Below, piece by piece: positions 20,620 through 29,049 of a stretch of DNA of 64,000 nt. The translations under genes and the position numbers were made by a program. The DNA is taken from assembly GCA_046349915.1 (NCBI GenBank), contig JAXMBL010000005.1:124001-188000 (forward strand). The letters run 5' to 3'. Position 1 is the first letter of the stretch. The number at the start of each line of letters is the position of its first letter. Below the pieces are notes generated by a model. That model saw nothing but the letters and a program-made list of their open reading frames with translations. It was not told where the DNA came from and did not search any database. The stretch comes from CAIXSC01 sp046349915 (lineage in GTDB: Bacteria > Planctomycetota > Planctomycetia > Pirellulales > Pirellulaceae).

Positions 20620-21240
20620 ATGACGGAATCGACAGTGAAGGGCCCGTTCGATACGGGCTTTAGTCGGCGCGAGTTCCTGCGGGGCTCGGGCGCTGTGGCG
20701 GCGGCCGGCGCTCTGCATTCGCAGGCGGTCGCGGCAAACCAGGAGGCGCAGGCTGCGGGCCCCGCGGTGATTCGCGGCGCGACGACCATTACTCTGCAAG
20801 TCAACGGCGAGGCGCGAAAGGTGACCGTCGAGCCGCGTACGACGCTGCTCGAAGTCCTGCGCACTCAATTGGACTTGACCGGCGCGAAGCCGATCAGCCA
20901 CGACGGAAGCAGCGGCGGCAGCACCGTCATGGTCGACGGCAAGCCTATGTCGGCCTCGACGTTGCTCGCCGTGGCAGTCGTCGGCAAGAAAATACAGACG
21001 GTCGAGAGTCTCGGTGGCGCCAAGCCGGACGCGGTGGTGCGAGCATTCGTCGAGCATGATGCGTTGCAGTGTGGCTTCTGCACTCCTGGTTTCGTCATGG
21101 CGGTGCGAGCGTTTCTGGATAAGAACCCGAACGCGAGTGAAGCGGAGATTCGCGGCGGGTTGAATGGCAACCTGTGCCGTTGCGGGACCTACGCCAACAT
21201 CGTGCAAGCGGCAATCGCTGTTGTGAAGGGAGGCAAGTGA
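20620..21240 (+). CDS. Tat-exported Fe-S subunit of a xanthine-dehydrogenase-family enzyme, with a cluster-less ferredoxin domain
   Basis: 206 residues from the ATG at 20620, chosen over a GTG at 20611 because GAGG (20608-20611) is spaced 8 nt. A Tat signal (SRREFLRG then an Ala-rich stretch) sits near residues 15-40. The C-terminal [2Fe-2S] domain is intact: CGFC at 151-154 and CRC at 186-188. The N-terminal plant-ferredoxin-like domain keeps its spacing (G88-A-K ... G96-S-S-G-G-S-T), but every expected cluster Cys is Ser: 93, 98, 101 and 113. By homology the protein relays electrons from the Moco centre to FAD; the missing cluster breaks the usual chain. It is the first gene of a four-gene operon; its stop overlaps the next ATG by one base. 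Confidence 0.9.
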   Translation: MTESTVKGPFDTGFSRREFLRGSGAVAAAGALHSQAVAANQEAQAAGPAVIRGATTITLQVNGEARKVTVEPRTTLLEVLRTQLDLTGAKPISHDGSSGGSTVMVDGKPMSASTLLAVAVVGKKIQTVESLGGAKPDAVVRAFVEHDALQCGFCTPGFVMAVRAFLDKNPNASEAEIRGGLNGNLCRCGTYANIVQAAIAVVKGGK

Positions 21241-23471
21241 TGGCAGACCCCAATTATAATTGGCCCGCCGCTGACGCCACGACCGTGCTCGGCCATCGCG
21301 TGAACCGACTGGACGGCGTGGAGAAGGCGACTGGCAAAGCGAAGTACACTTACGACATGCAACTGCCGAAGCAACTGATCGCCAAGGCGCTCGGCTGCCC
21401 GCATGCTCACTGCAAAATTGTCTCGATCGACACTTCGGCGGCGGAAAAAACGCCCGGCGTCGTCCATGTCCATGTTTTCGATCATGCTCAACCCGGCAAG
21501 GAAATCGAATGGCAGGGTGAGTTGTTGGTCGCGGTGGCCGCCGAGTCGGAAGGAGCGGCCGCGGAAGGCGTCGCGAAGCTGAAAGTTCAATACGAGCTGC
21601 TCGACGTCTTCGTGAATGACGCCGACCTGGAAGCCGCTCGCGCCGCGAAGCGCGACTCGAAGGGCGGAGGTAAAGAGCAGACTGAACGCGAACCGGGAGA
21701 CGATGACGACGAGAAGGAATTCGTGCAAAAGGAATTTGCTCGGCTGTTCAAGGAATCGAAGCATGTGCTCGAAGGCTTCTACGGCATTGATGCGATCACG
21801 CACTGCTGCCTGGAGCCGCATGGATCGACGGTCGCTTGGAACGGCGACAAGCTGCTCGCTTATCTCTCGACGCAGAACGTCTCGGGTACGGACGAAGCGT
21901 TTGCGGACGGGTTGAAGATTGCGGCCGATGATGTTGAAGTTCGCTGCCAGTACATTGGCGGCGGATTCGGCAGCAAGTTCGCCGCGGACTACTGGGGGTT
22001 GGCGGCGGCCAAGATCGCCAAGGCGACCGGACGGCCCGTTCAGTTGATGCTCGATCGCGACCAGGAACTCAAACTGGGCGGCAATCGCCCCTCGGCCTAT
22101 CTCAAGGTAAAACTCGGCGCCGACCAGGATGGCGTCATCCAGGTGTGGGACAGCGAACATTGGACGACGGGTGGAGCGGTGGGCGGCGGCGTCACGCACA
22201 ACGGCGTGATTCCGTACGTCTTCGATCCGAAGAACTACCGCCGCAGTCAGACCAATATCAAGACGAACCTGGGACCGCAGCGAGCCTGGCGGGCGCCCAA
22301 TCATCCGCAAGCGTGCGCGATCACTCAGACCGCGCTCGACGACCTCGCGGCGAAGATGGGCGTCGATAGCATGGACGTCTTTCTGCGAAACCTGGGCACG
22401 GACGAAAATCGCCGAGTGGGTGGCGCGAAGCCTTCGGTGTACCGTGCTGAGATTGAACTGGCCGCCAAGCTGATGGACTGGAAGGCGAAGTGGCATCCTC
22501 ATGGGAAGGGACCCGCGAAAGGTTCAGTTGTCGAGGGGCTTGGATTGGCGCTTCATACCTGGGGCGGCGGCGCTAACGACTCGAACTGCACGCTCAAGAT
22601 CTATCCCGACGGGGGCGTCGAATCGTTCTGTGGAACGCAAGATCTCGGCACTGGCACTCGCACGGCGTGCGCCATGGTGCTGGCCGAGACCCTAGGGTTG
22701 GGGGTCGACGACGTCAAAGTGAATATCGGCAGTTCGAAGCTGCCGGTCAGCGGTCCGTCGGGCGGAAGCACGACGATCGGCGGCGTGTCAGAATCACATC
22801 GTCGAGCGGCACAGGACGCGTTGGCCAAGATCGCCGAACTGGTCGCGAAGAAGTTGGGTGTAGCCGCCGATACGCTCGAGGCTGCGGCAGGCCGAATTCG
22901 CGTCAAGGGACAGCCCGATAAGAGTGTGAGTTGGAAAGAGGCTTGCAATCTGATCGGCATGCGTCCCTTAGAAGTGATGGCGTCTTTCAAACGCGGCACC
23001 AAGTCGCCGCTCTCGAACGCGACCGTCGGTGGCGTGCAGATGGCGCATGTGGCCGTCGACAAGGAGACGGGCGTCGTCAAGATGAAGAAGTTCGTCGCCG
23101 TTCAAGACATGGGCCTCGTCGTCGCTCGTAAACAGGCCGAAAGCCAGATTTACGGCGCGGTGATCATGGGGATCGCCTATGCCTTGTTCGAAGAACGCAT
23201 CGCCGACCCCAAGTCGGGTGCGTTCCTGAACGCTGAACTGCGCGACTACAAGCTGGCGCGCATCGGCGACATTGGCGACATCGTGGTCGACATCTATGAA
23301 CCCGAAAGCGAACGCAGCCGCGGCGTGATCGGGTTGGGCGAACCGCCGGTCATCAGCCCAGGCGCCGCGATTTCGAATGCGGTTGCCAATGCCTTGGGAG
23401 TCCGCGTGCCGGTTCTCCCCATCACTCCGGCTCGCGTCCTGGAAGCTCTACGGAAAGCGGGGAGGGTCTAA
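21240..23471 (+). CDS. Molybdopterin-binding catalytic subunit, xanthine dehydrogenase family
   Basis: 743 residues from the ATG at 21240, preceded by AGGGAGG (about 21229-21235) and overlapping the upstream stop by one base. Moco-binding features include GGGFGSK (240-246), RAWRAPNHPQA, DLGTGTRTA, SGPSGGST and GLGEPP, whose Glu701 matches the catalytic base of molybdenum hydroxylases. The substrate cannot be read from the sequence. It has no signal peptide, so export would have to be with the Tat-tagged Fe-S subunit. A charged, low-complexity insert (about 139-163) follows the first domain. The FAD subunit starts 3 nt downstream. Confidence 0.93.
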   Translation: MADPNYNWPAADATTVLGHRVNRLDGVEKATGKAKYTYDMQLPKQLIAKALGCPHAHCKIVSIDTSAAEKTPGVVHVHVFDHAQPGKEIEWQGELLVAVAAESEGAAAEGVAKLKVQYELLDVFVNDADLEAARAAKRDSKGGGKEQTEREPGDDDDEKEFVQKEFARLFKESKHVLEGFYGIDAITHCCLEPHGSTVAWNGDKLLAYLSTQNVSGTDEAFADGLKIAADDVEVRCQYIGGGFGSKFAADYWGLAAAKIAKATGRPVQLMLDRDQELKLGGNRPSAYLKVKLGADQDGVIQVWDSEHWTTGGAVGGGVTHNGVIPYVFDPKNYRRSQTNIKTNLGPQRAWRAPNHPQACAITQTALDDLAAKMGVDSMDVFLRNLGTDENRRVGGAKPSVYRAEIELAAKLMDWKAKWHPHGKGPAKGSVVEGLGLALHTWGGGANDSNCTLKIYPDGGVESFCGTQDLGTGTRTACAMVLAETLGLGVDDVKVNIGSSKLPVSGPSGGSTTIGGVSESHRRAAQDALAKIAELVAKKLGVAADTLEAAAGRIRVKGQPDKSVSWKEACNLIGMRPLEVMASFKRGTKSPLSNATVGGVQMAHVAVDKETGVVKMKKFVAVQDMGLVVARKQAESQIYGAVIMGIAYALFEERIADPKSGAFLNAELRDYKLARIGDIGDIVVDIYEPESERSRGVIGLGEPPVISPGAAISNAVANALGVRVPVLPITPARVLEALRKAGRV

Positions 23472-23474
23472 TCC

Positions 23475-24479
23475 ATGAAGAATTTCGAGTATGCGGCGCC
23501 GACCACCGAGTCGGAGGCGATCGCCCTGCTGAATGACGGCTCGGTGCAAACCGAAATCCTCGCCGGCGGCACCGATCTGGTAGGACTCATGAAGAAGATG
23601 ATCGTCACGCCAGATCGCGTGGTGAATATCATGGGGATTCCGTCGCTCCAGCAAATCGAACGGCGGGAAGACGGCGGTCTGTGGATTGGCGCAGCCGTCT
23701 CGCTCGACACGCTGCTCGACAGTCCCTACCTGGCTGGTTACGACGCGGTCACGCAAGCGATCCGCGGCATCAACAGCATGCAGTTCCAGTGCCAAGGGAC
23801 CATTGGCGGCGAAGTCTGCCAACGGCCTCAGTGCTGGTTCTTCCGCGGAGGTCGGGGATTGCTCGGCGAAGCGGGCCAAGCCGTTGAGGAAGGGGACAAC
23901 CGCTTCCATGCGATTCTGGGGAATCAGGGACCGGCGAAATTCGTGCACAGCTCGCGAGTAGCGCCGGCGCTGATCGCTCTGGGAGCAGCCGTCCGCGTGA
24001 TCGGACCGGGACGAACCGCGGACGAATCGGTCGAGACGCTGACGCCGATCACCGACTTCTTCCGCGTTCCGCGGCACGAACGTCAACGTGAAACGGTACT
24101 CGCCCCCAACCAATTGCTGACCCACATCGTGTTGCCCAACCCTGAAGGGACGGCCAGTGCGACGTATGAGGTACGGCATGGCGAGGGACCCGAGTACCCA
24201 TTGGCCGCCGCGTCGGTGGCGGTGCAGATCGTCGGCGGCGTTGTCCAAAACGCTCGCGTGGTTATGGGACAGGTTGCTCCGACACCGTGGAGCTCGCACG
24301 AGGCAGTCGCCGCGATTCGCGGTCGACGCATTGATGAAGCGGTGGCGGACGAGGCAGGGCAGGCGGCAGTTTCGAGCGCCACGCCTCTGTCGATGAATGG
24401 ATACAAGGTTCAGTTGGCCAAGGTGGCGGTCAAGCGAGCGCTGCTCGCAGCCGCGGGTCTTCCCACGGGAGGTTTCTAA
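23475..24479 (+). CDS. FAD-binding subunit of the molybdenum hydroxylase (CoxM/PaoB-like)
   Basis: 334 residues. The FAD pyrophosphate-binding loop AGGTDL lies at 30-35 and a second conserved loop (TIGGEVCQRPQCWFF) at about 108-122, followed by GDNRFHAILG and a C-terminal CO-dehydrogenase-flavoprotein domain. Relatives such as PaoB and 4-hydroxybenzoyl-CoA reductase beta carry a [4Fe-4S] loop here. This protein keeps Cys106, Cys115 and Cys120, but the following loop (GRGLLGEAGQAVE) has none of the further Cys I would expect. It starts 3 nt after the Moco subunit; a small Cys-containing gene starts 2 nt after it. Confidence 0.9.
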   Translation: MKNFEYAAPTTESEAIALLNDGSVQTEILAGGTDLVGLMKKMIVTPDRVVNIMGIPSLQQIERREDGGLWIGAAVSLDTLLDSPYLAGYDAVTQAIRGINSMQFQCQGTIGGEVCQRPQCWFFRGGRGLLGEAGQAVEEGDNRFHAILGNQGPAKFVHSSRVAPALIALGAAVRVIGPGRTADESVETLTPITDFFRVPRHERQRETVLAPNQLLTHIVLPNPEGTASATYEVRHGEGPEYPLAAASVAVQIVGGVVQNARVVMGQVAPTPWSSHEAVAAIRGRRIDEAVADEAGQAAVSSATPLSMNGYKVQLAKVAVKRALLAAAGLPTGGF

Positions 24480-24481
24480 CG

Positions 24482-24718
24482 ATGCCTTTTGAACGACACT
24501 ACGACACGACTAGTCCGGCCACCTTACCTCCTTGCGCCTACCTGCGGAGCAAGGCGATGTACGTCACGGGGGAGATCAAGAACCCCGAGCATCCCGACGA
24601 GGCCGGTAGCCAGAATTGCTGGTGCAACTTGACTCAGCGGATCATGGGCCCCGACGATCGGCCGGCCAACCGGCTCGATTGCGTCGAGGGCCGTGAGTGC
24701 CACCGCGAAGTCCGTTAA
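24482..24718 (+). CDS. Small five-cysteine protein, last gene of the molybdenum-hydroxylase operon
   Basis: 78 residues, function not recognised. Cys18, Cys46, Cys48, Cys67 and Cys73 include a CWC pair, a composition that suits metal or Fe-S binding. It has no signal peptide or membrane segment. GGGAGG ends the upstream gene about 9 nt before the ATG, and the gap to the FAD subunit is 2 nt, so translation is probably coupled. The position suggests an accessory or extra electron-transfer subunit; that is inference. A hairpin follows at 24750. Confidence 0.72.
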   Translation: MPFERHYDTTSPATLPPCAYLRSKAMYVTGEIKNPEHPDEAGSQNCWCNLTQRIMGPDDRPANRLDCVEGRECHREVR

Positions 24719-24749
24719 GTTCGCCTTTCACTCCGTGAAAAGAAGGTCT

Positions 24750-24777
24750 CCCCCCTAGCCACAGTTTGGCAGGGGGG
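24750..24777 (+). terminator. Possible terminator of the molybdenum-hydroxylase operon
   Basis: CCCCCCT-A-GCC (24750-24760) pairs with GGC-AGGGGGG (24768-24777) around a 7-nt loop. There is no T-run after it, so the call rests on position and stem strength only. Confidence 0.4.
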
Positions 24778-24786
24778 ATTGAAAGT

Positions 24787-24846
24787 AGCCATCTCGCTTC
24801 GCGAGATGTTCAGCAAAGTAGCCATCTCGCTTCGCGAGATGTTCAG
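24787..24846. repeat. Two direct copies of a REP-like hairpin
   Basis: GTAGCCATCTCGC-TTC-GCGAGATG occurs twice in tandem, each with an 8-bp stem (CATCTCGC/GCGAGATG) and a TTC loop followed by TTCAGC. It belongs to the same family as the hairpins at 18122 and 54765, with a compensating base pair (A-T in place of G-C), which suggests that the fold is maintained. Confidence 0.8.
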
Positions 24847-24943
24847 CCGCACCGCGTACCAACGTTGCCTCAAGAAGATTGGCCACGGGAGTACACGGAA
24901 GAATTGCGAGAATGCAGTTACGGGTGAAGAGGAATCAATCGCC

Positions 24944-26359
24944 TTACGTCACTCGCATGGCGCCCAATTGAAATCGAAGTGCGGTTTCCAAGTCTGGGTA
25001 GCGGAAGGGATATCCGGTGGCGAGTAACCGGGTGGGCGCCACTTTCTGGCTGGCAAGCAGCAGGGCATCCGCCAGTTCGCCGAATGCTGCTCGCGCGGCC
25101 AGCGCGGGCAATGGGAAGAATGTGGGACGACGCAGCACGTGGCCGAGCGTTCGAGTGAATTCGGCGTTCGTGACCGGCGCGGGCGACACCACATTCACGG
25201 GTCCCGCTAACGAATCGTTCGTAATCACGTGATGGATAGCGCCGAGCACGTCGTCGAGCGCCACCCAACTCATGTACTGCCGTCCGCTGCCCACGCGTCC
25301 ACCCGCTCCCATGCGAAACGGTGGCAGCATGCGAGTCAGTGCACCGCCACGCGCGGAGAGTATGACGCCAAATCGCACGAAAGCGGTACGGATTCCGGCG
25401 GATTGCGCCGGGGCCGCGGCTGCTTCCCAATCGCGACAGACTTGCGCGAGAAAGTCGTCTCCAGGACTGCTGGTTTCGTCGAGTGATTCGTCAGCTCGAT
25501 CGCCGTAGTAGCCAATGGCCGAAGCGTTCACTAACACTCGCGGGGGCGTCGGCAACCGAGCGAGCAGTTGGCATAGTCGAGTGGTTCCCTCGACGCGACT
25601 CTCACGAATCCGTCGTTTACGCTCGGCAGTCCAACGACCTTCGGCGATCCCTTCGCCCGCCAAATGCACGACCGCGTCGAACGGTTCACTCGCCGCCGCA
25701 GACGCATCCTTGCCTCCAAGTGCCGAGGCTTCCAGGTCCGCCAAGGTAATGCCATCGGATTTCGCCGAGGCGCCAGGGCGATAGAGCCGAACCACCGAGT
25801 GGCCGCCTGCGGTCAAGAAAGGTCGTAGCGCTGAACCGACCAACCCGCCGGCGCCGGTCAGCAAGATCCTCATCGGCTTCCCGCCTGCTCGAGCATGTGC
25901 GGCAAGGTCATCGGCCGTGGTGCGATGGCGGTAGGCGAACATGCGGGCGAGGCTGGTGCGGACCCATCCTCCGGCCACGGCCTGTCCTAGCCAGCCCAGC
26001 GGCGGGGCGTATTCGATGTAATCTTCCAGCCATGACTGTCGAGCGGCATCATGCTCGGTCGCGGGCGACATCCGATGACGATGATCAAAGCGGGCGAAAG
26101 GGCCGCTGATCTGCACGTCGCGAAACATCTTGCCCGGTTCGAATTCACGATACTCGGCGATCCAACGCTTCCAAACCAAGGGCGCCAAACGTGTTCGTAT
26201 CACCGCACGTTCGCCCACCTGATGGGGCTCCGCCCACTTTTCCACTTCGACTCTTTCCCAAGGCGGAGCGAGCCGTTCGAAGGCGCCAAGTCGCATATGC
26301 CACGCAAACAACTCGTCTGAAGAGCAGGGCATCAGCGAGCGCAGTCTGAATTCGGGCAT
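24944..26359 (-). CDS. TIGR01777-type SDR epimerase fused to an N-terminal SRPBCC domain
   Basis: 471 residues. Residues 1 to about 155 look like an SRPBCC/cyclase-type ligand-binding domain (FERLAPPWERVE, GPFARFDHRH). From Met163 an extended short-chain dehydrogenase begins with the Rossmann motif GAGGLVGS (169-176), then VVHLAGE, NASAIGYYG (the active-site Tyr is probably in this YYG) and a C-terminal domain of the YfcH/TIGR01777 type. The fusion order is known for this family. The substrate is unknown; binding of NAD(P) is inferred from the fold. It runs alone on the minus strand and diverges from the TonB receptor gene. Confidence 0.88.
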   Translation of the reverse strand: MPEFRLRSLMPCSSDELFAWHMRLGAFERLAPPWERVEVEKWAEPHQVGERAVIRTRLAPLVWKRWIAEYREFEPGKMFRDVQISGPFARFDHRHRMSPATEHDAARQSWLEDYIEYAPPLGWLGQAVAGGWVRTSLARMFAYRHRTTADDLAAHARAGGKPMRILLTGAGGLVGSALRPFLTAGGHSVVRLYRPGASAKSDGITLADLEASALGGKDASAAASEPFDAVVHLAGEGIAEGRWTAERKRRIRESRVEGTTRLCQLLARLPTPPRVLVNASAIGYYGDRADESLDETSSPGDDFLAQVCRDWEAAAAPAQSAGIRTAFVRFGVILSARGGALTRMLPPFRMGAGGRVGSGRQYMSWVALDDVLGAIHHVITNDSLAGPVNVVSPAPVTNAEFTRTLGHVLRRPTFFPLPALAARAAFGELADALLLASQKVAPTRLLATGYPFRYPDLETALRFQLGAMRVT

Positions 26360-26623
26360 GACGCGATCCTGGCGGGATAGGCAACTTTGCAGGAGGAACC
26401 ATCATCTTGTAGGCCTGACCGGACTCGCCGACAAGCGATGGTCGCCCGATTCCGGCGAGTGTGTAATGCCTTGGGCAGCCGGAAGAAGTCGTGTCGAATT
26501 CATGGATTGAAAGGATTTTGCCGATTGAGCAGTGATAGACCCATCTGGGATGGCCGTCAGGTCTCTTCCTTCGTTACCGCCCGACCTGAGCCAGGCGTCC
26601 GCTACGAGTTTCGGAGTTTCTCG

Positions 26624-28966
26624 ATGCACCGCCCCCGCTTGCAGCGGCAGGGTCGGCATGCGCGTCGGCGGTTTTCTTTGCGATGCTTCGCAGGCGCTCT
26701 TTTCGTGGCGTCCTTGGAAGCAATCAGCGGAATCAACTCGACCCTTGCGCAGGAACCGACCCCTAATACGCGTCCCACAATCCCACCCACGGTCGTCGAA
26801 GCAGAATCGGGGCCCGCGACGATGCCCGAAACCGTCGTCGAGGAATCGCTTCCCGCGGACGCTTTTGAGCCCTCGTCCGTGCTCGAAGGCACCCTTTTCG
26901 ACTCACCTTTTTTCGCTCCGCCTGTCGCCGGTTATGGAGCCACGACAGCGACGGGCGGCGTGTTGGCCAACACGCCCTTGTTGAACATTCCCCAGCATGT
27001 GAATGTTGTCACGGCCGATGCGATGCGAGATCAGCAGATCTTCTCGGTCACGGACGCGTTTCGCAACATCAGCGGCTTAGGCGCCGATCACACGACGGGA
27101 ACGCTCGCGGCAAGTTCCGCCGAGTTCAATTATCTGGCTCGTGGACTTCCCTCCACGTATCGTCGCTGGAACGGTTACCGCAGCGATCTCGTTCAGCCCA
27201 ACATTGATGCGGCGAACATCGAACGCATCGAGTTCTTGAAAGGGCCGTCGTCGACGCTGTATGGCGCCTCGGAGGCAGGTGGGTTCCTGAATGTCGTAAC
27301 CAAGAAGCCGCTCAACACCGACTTCACGAATGTTTCCCTCAGCGCGGGAAGCTGGGGACTGGCTCGCACAACGCTCGACGCCAATCGAGTATTGAACGAC
27401 TTCACTCAGTTTCGCTTGAACGTTGGCTTGCAGAGTGCTGATTCCTTTCGCGACTTTGTCAACGACGATCGCATTCAGATCACGCCAGTGATGACGATCT
27501 TGTTGACCGAGTCCACCTATCTGACGCTGGAAGGCGAGTATTATCTGGCCAACACCAAGTACGACTTGGGATATCCCGCGATCAATGGTGATCCCTACCT
27601 ATTGCCGCGTAGCCGGTTCACCATGGACCCTTCCGACCGAGCGGACGGCGATTACTACAAATCGCTCATCCAGTTGAACCATACGCTGAGCGAGAGCTGG
27701 TCCGCTCAACTGGGCTACCATTATGCCAACGCGAACCAACGCGTGCAGACGTGGTCCCCATTCGGCGAGTTCTTCGGGTTCATCCCTCAGTATCCGGGGA
27801 TGCAGGATCAGCAAGGCAGTCTCTCGTCGTTGAACGGTCAGGTAGTCGGTGAAGTGGAAACGGGCGAGATGACTCACCATTTGGCGGGTGGTTTCGAATT
27901 CCAATGGATCGATACCGCGGCCCAGACGGGGTTTGATTTCTTTGGCGACTACGGAGCAGGGGCGGGATTGGGATATCCGCTGTTTGCCTTTAGTCCGCTC
28001 TACGCCAGCCAGGCGGGCATTCCATTCCCCACACTCACCGCCACGCCATTTCGACTGTCGATCGACGCGGATGTCGCGTCGGTGCAGGATCGGTTGACGA
28101 TCAACGATTACTGGGAACTTGTGGGAGGCGTGAGCTACCAGAATTTCGATCGTTCGCAACGCCAACCTGGCGCGAACTTCGACGACAATGTCAACGGCTG
28201 GACGCCCAAGGGGGCCGTCCTCTTCCACCCTGTCCCTGAATTCGTCTCGACTTGGTACAGCTACACCGAATCGTTGAATTCGCAGCTCCTTCCCTTGGTC
28301 AACACCAATCTCCAAGGGCAAACCACGCCGCTCGACCCCTCTCAAGGTCAGCAGCATGAGATTGGGCTGCGAATCGTTCCCAGCGATGACCTGGTGTTGT
28401 CCGCTTCACTGTTCAGCCTGGACAAGTCGGGCGTGCCGATCTTCGGACTGGCGCCTCCGTTTGGCCCTGGCAGCGTGGCGGTCGACGCCCATTCCCAAGG
28501 CGTGGAACTCGACCTCTATGGTCGAGTCACGGAGCGTCTCCACCTGATCGCCAACTATGCCTATACGGATGCCAAAGTCACTGACGAGAAAGGCGCGGGA
28601 CTGGGCATCGTTGGCCAGCAATTCCCCTTGGTGCCTCACAATCGAGCGTATGCATGGGGACGTTACAACGTGATTGATGATCGCTGGGACGAAGGGCGTG
28701 AGAAGCAGGTGCTCGGCGTCGGTCTCGGCACTCGTTGGATCGGCTCCTCCACGACGCCCGCCATCGCTGGCTTCTTGGGACCAGCGCTTGATCTTCCCTC
28801 GATGGTCACCTTCGACGCGGGAATGTTCTACGAACGAAACCGTTTGTCGGCGAACTTGTACTTCGAGAACTTAGGCGACCGCACTTACTTCGCTTCGGGT
28901 ATGGGTTCATTCGTGAATCCTGGCAACCCATTCAATGTTCGGGCGACTGTGGGGTGGAGCTTCTAG
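26624..28966 (+). CDS. TonB-dependent outer-membrane receptor, siderophore-receptor type
   Basis: 780 residues from the ATG at 26624, which has CGGAG 7 nt upstream and starts a basic region plus hydrophobic segment ending in Ala-Gln (signal peptide, about 1-42). The plug domain follows at about 100-230 (TPLLNIPQHVNVVT, ERIEFLKGPSSTLYGAS, GGFLNVVTKKPL). The rest is a 22-strand-type barrel ending in Trp-Ser-Phe, the usual C-terminal aromatic. The ligand is probably a metal chelate by family, not shown here. An open frame extends further upstream to 26387 but would hide the signal peptide. Region 26360-26623 holds no other feature I can support. Confidence 0.92.
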   Translation: MHRPRLQRQGRHARRRFSLRCFAGALFVASLEAISGINSTLAQEPTPNTRPTIPPTVVEAESGPATMPETVVEESLPADAFEPSSVLEGTLFDSPFFAPPVAGYGATTATGGVLANTPLLNIPQHVNVVTADAMRDQQIFSVTDAFRNISGLGADHTTGTLAASSAEFNYLARGLPSTYRRWNGYRSDLVQPNIDAANIERIEFLKGPSSTLYGASEAGGFLNVVTKKPLNTDFTNVSLSAGSWGLARTTLDANRVLNDFTQFRLNVGLQSADSFRDFVNDDRIQITPVMTILLTESTYLTLEGEYYLANTKYDLGYPAINGDPYLLPRSRFTMDPSDRADGDYYKSLIQLNHTLSESWSAQLGYHYANANQRVQTWSPFGEFFGFIPQYPGMQDQQGSLSSLNGQVVGEVETGEMTHHLAGGFEFQWIDTAAQTGFDFFGDYGAGAGLGYPLFAFSPLYASQAGIPFPTLTATPFRLSIDADVASVQDRLTINDYWELVGGVSYQNFDRSQRQPGANFDDNVNGWTPKGAVLFHPVPEFVSTWYSYTESLNSQLLPLVNTNLQGQTTPLDPSQGQQHEIGLRIVPSDDLVLSASLFSLDKSGVPIFGLAPPFGPGSVAVDAHSQGVELDLYGRVTERLHLIANYAYTDAKVTDEKGAGLGIVGQQFPLVPHNRAYAWGRYNVIDDRWDEGREKQVLGVGLGTRWIGSSTTPAIAGFLGPALDLPSMVTFDAGMFYERNRLSANLYFENLGDRTYFASGMGSFVNPGNPFNVRATVGWSF

Positions 28967-28982
28967 GGTAGGTGTCCGCGAA

Positions 28983-29016
28983 GGGCGGCGAGTTTCCCCT
29001 TGGGTGCTCGCCGCCC
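28983..29016. terminator. Hairpin between convergent receptor and DJ-1 genes
   Basis: A perfect 10-bp stem, GGGCGGCGAG (28983-28992) with CTCGCCGCCC (29007-29016), lies between two convergent stop codons. There is no T-run on either side, so it may be a weak bidirectional terminator. Confidence 0.45.
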
Positions 29017-29049
29017 TGCCGACGCGTCGCTTCATCGTGGGCAACCGGA

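Noticed and set aside
22145..23131. Plus-strand ORFs in other frames inside the Moco subunit gene
   Set aside because: Short, Arg-rich, fully inside a strongly supported gene.
26387..26623. Upstream extension of the TonB-receptor ORF by 79 codons
   Set aside because: The extension lacks a signal peptide and hides the basic-hydrophobic leader that starts at 26624 with a good Shine-Dalgarno.
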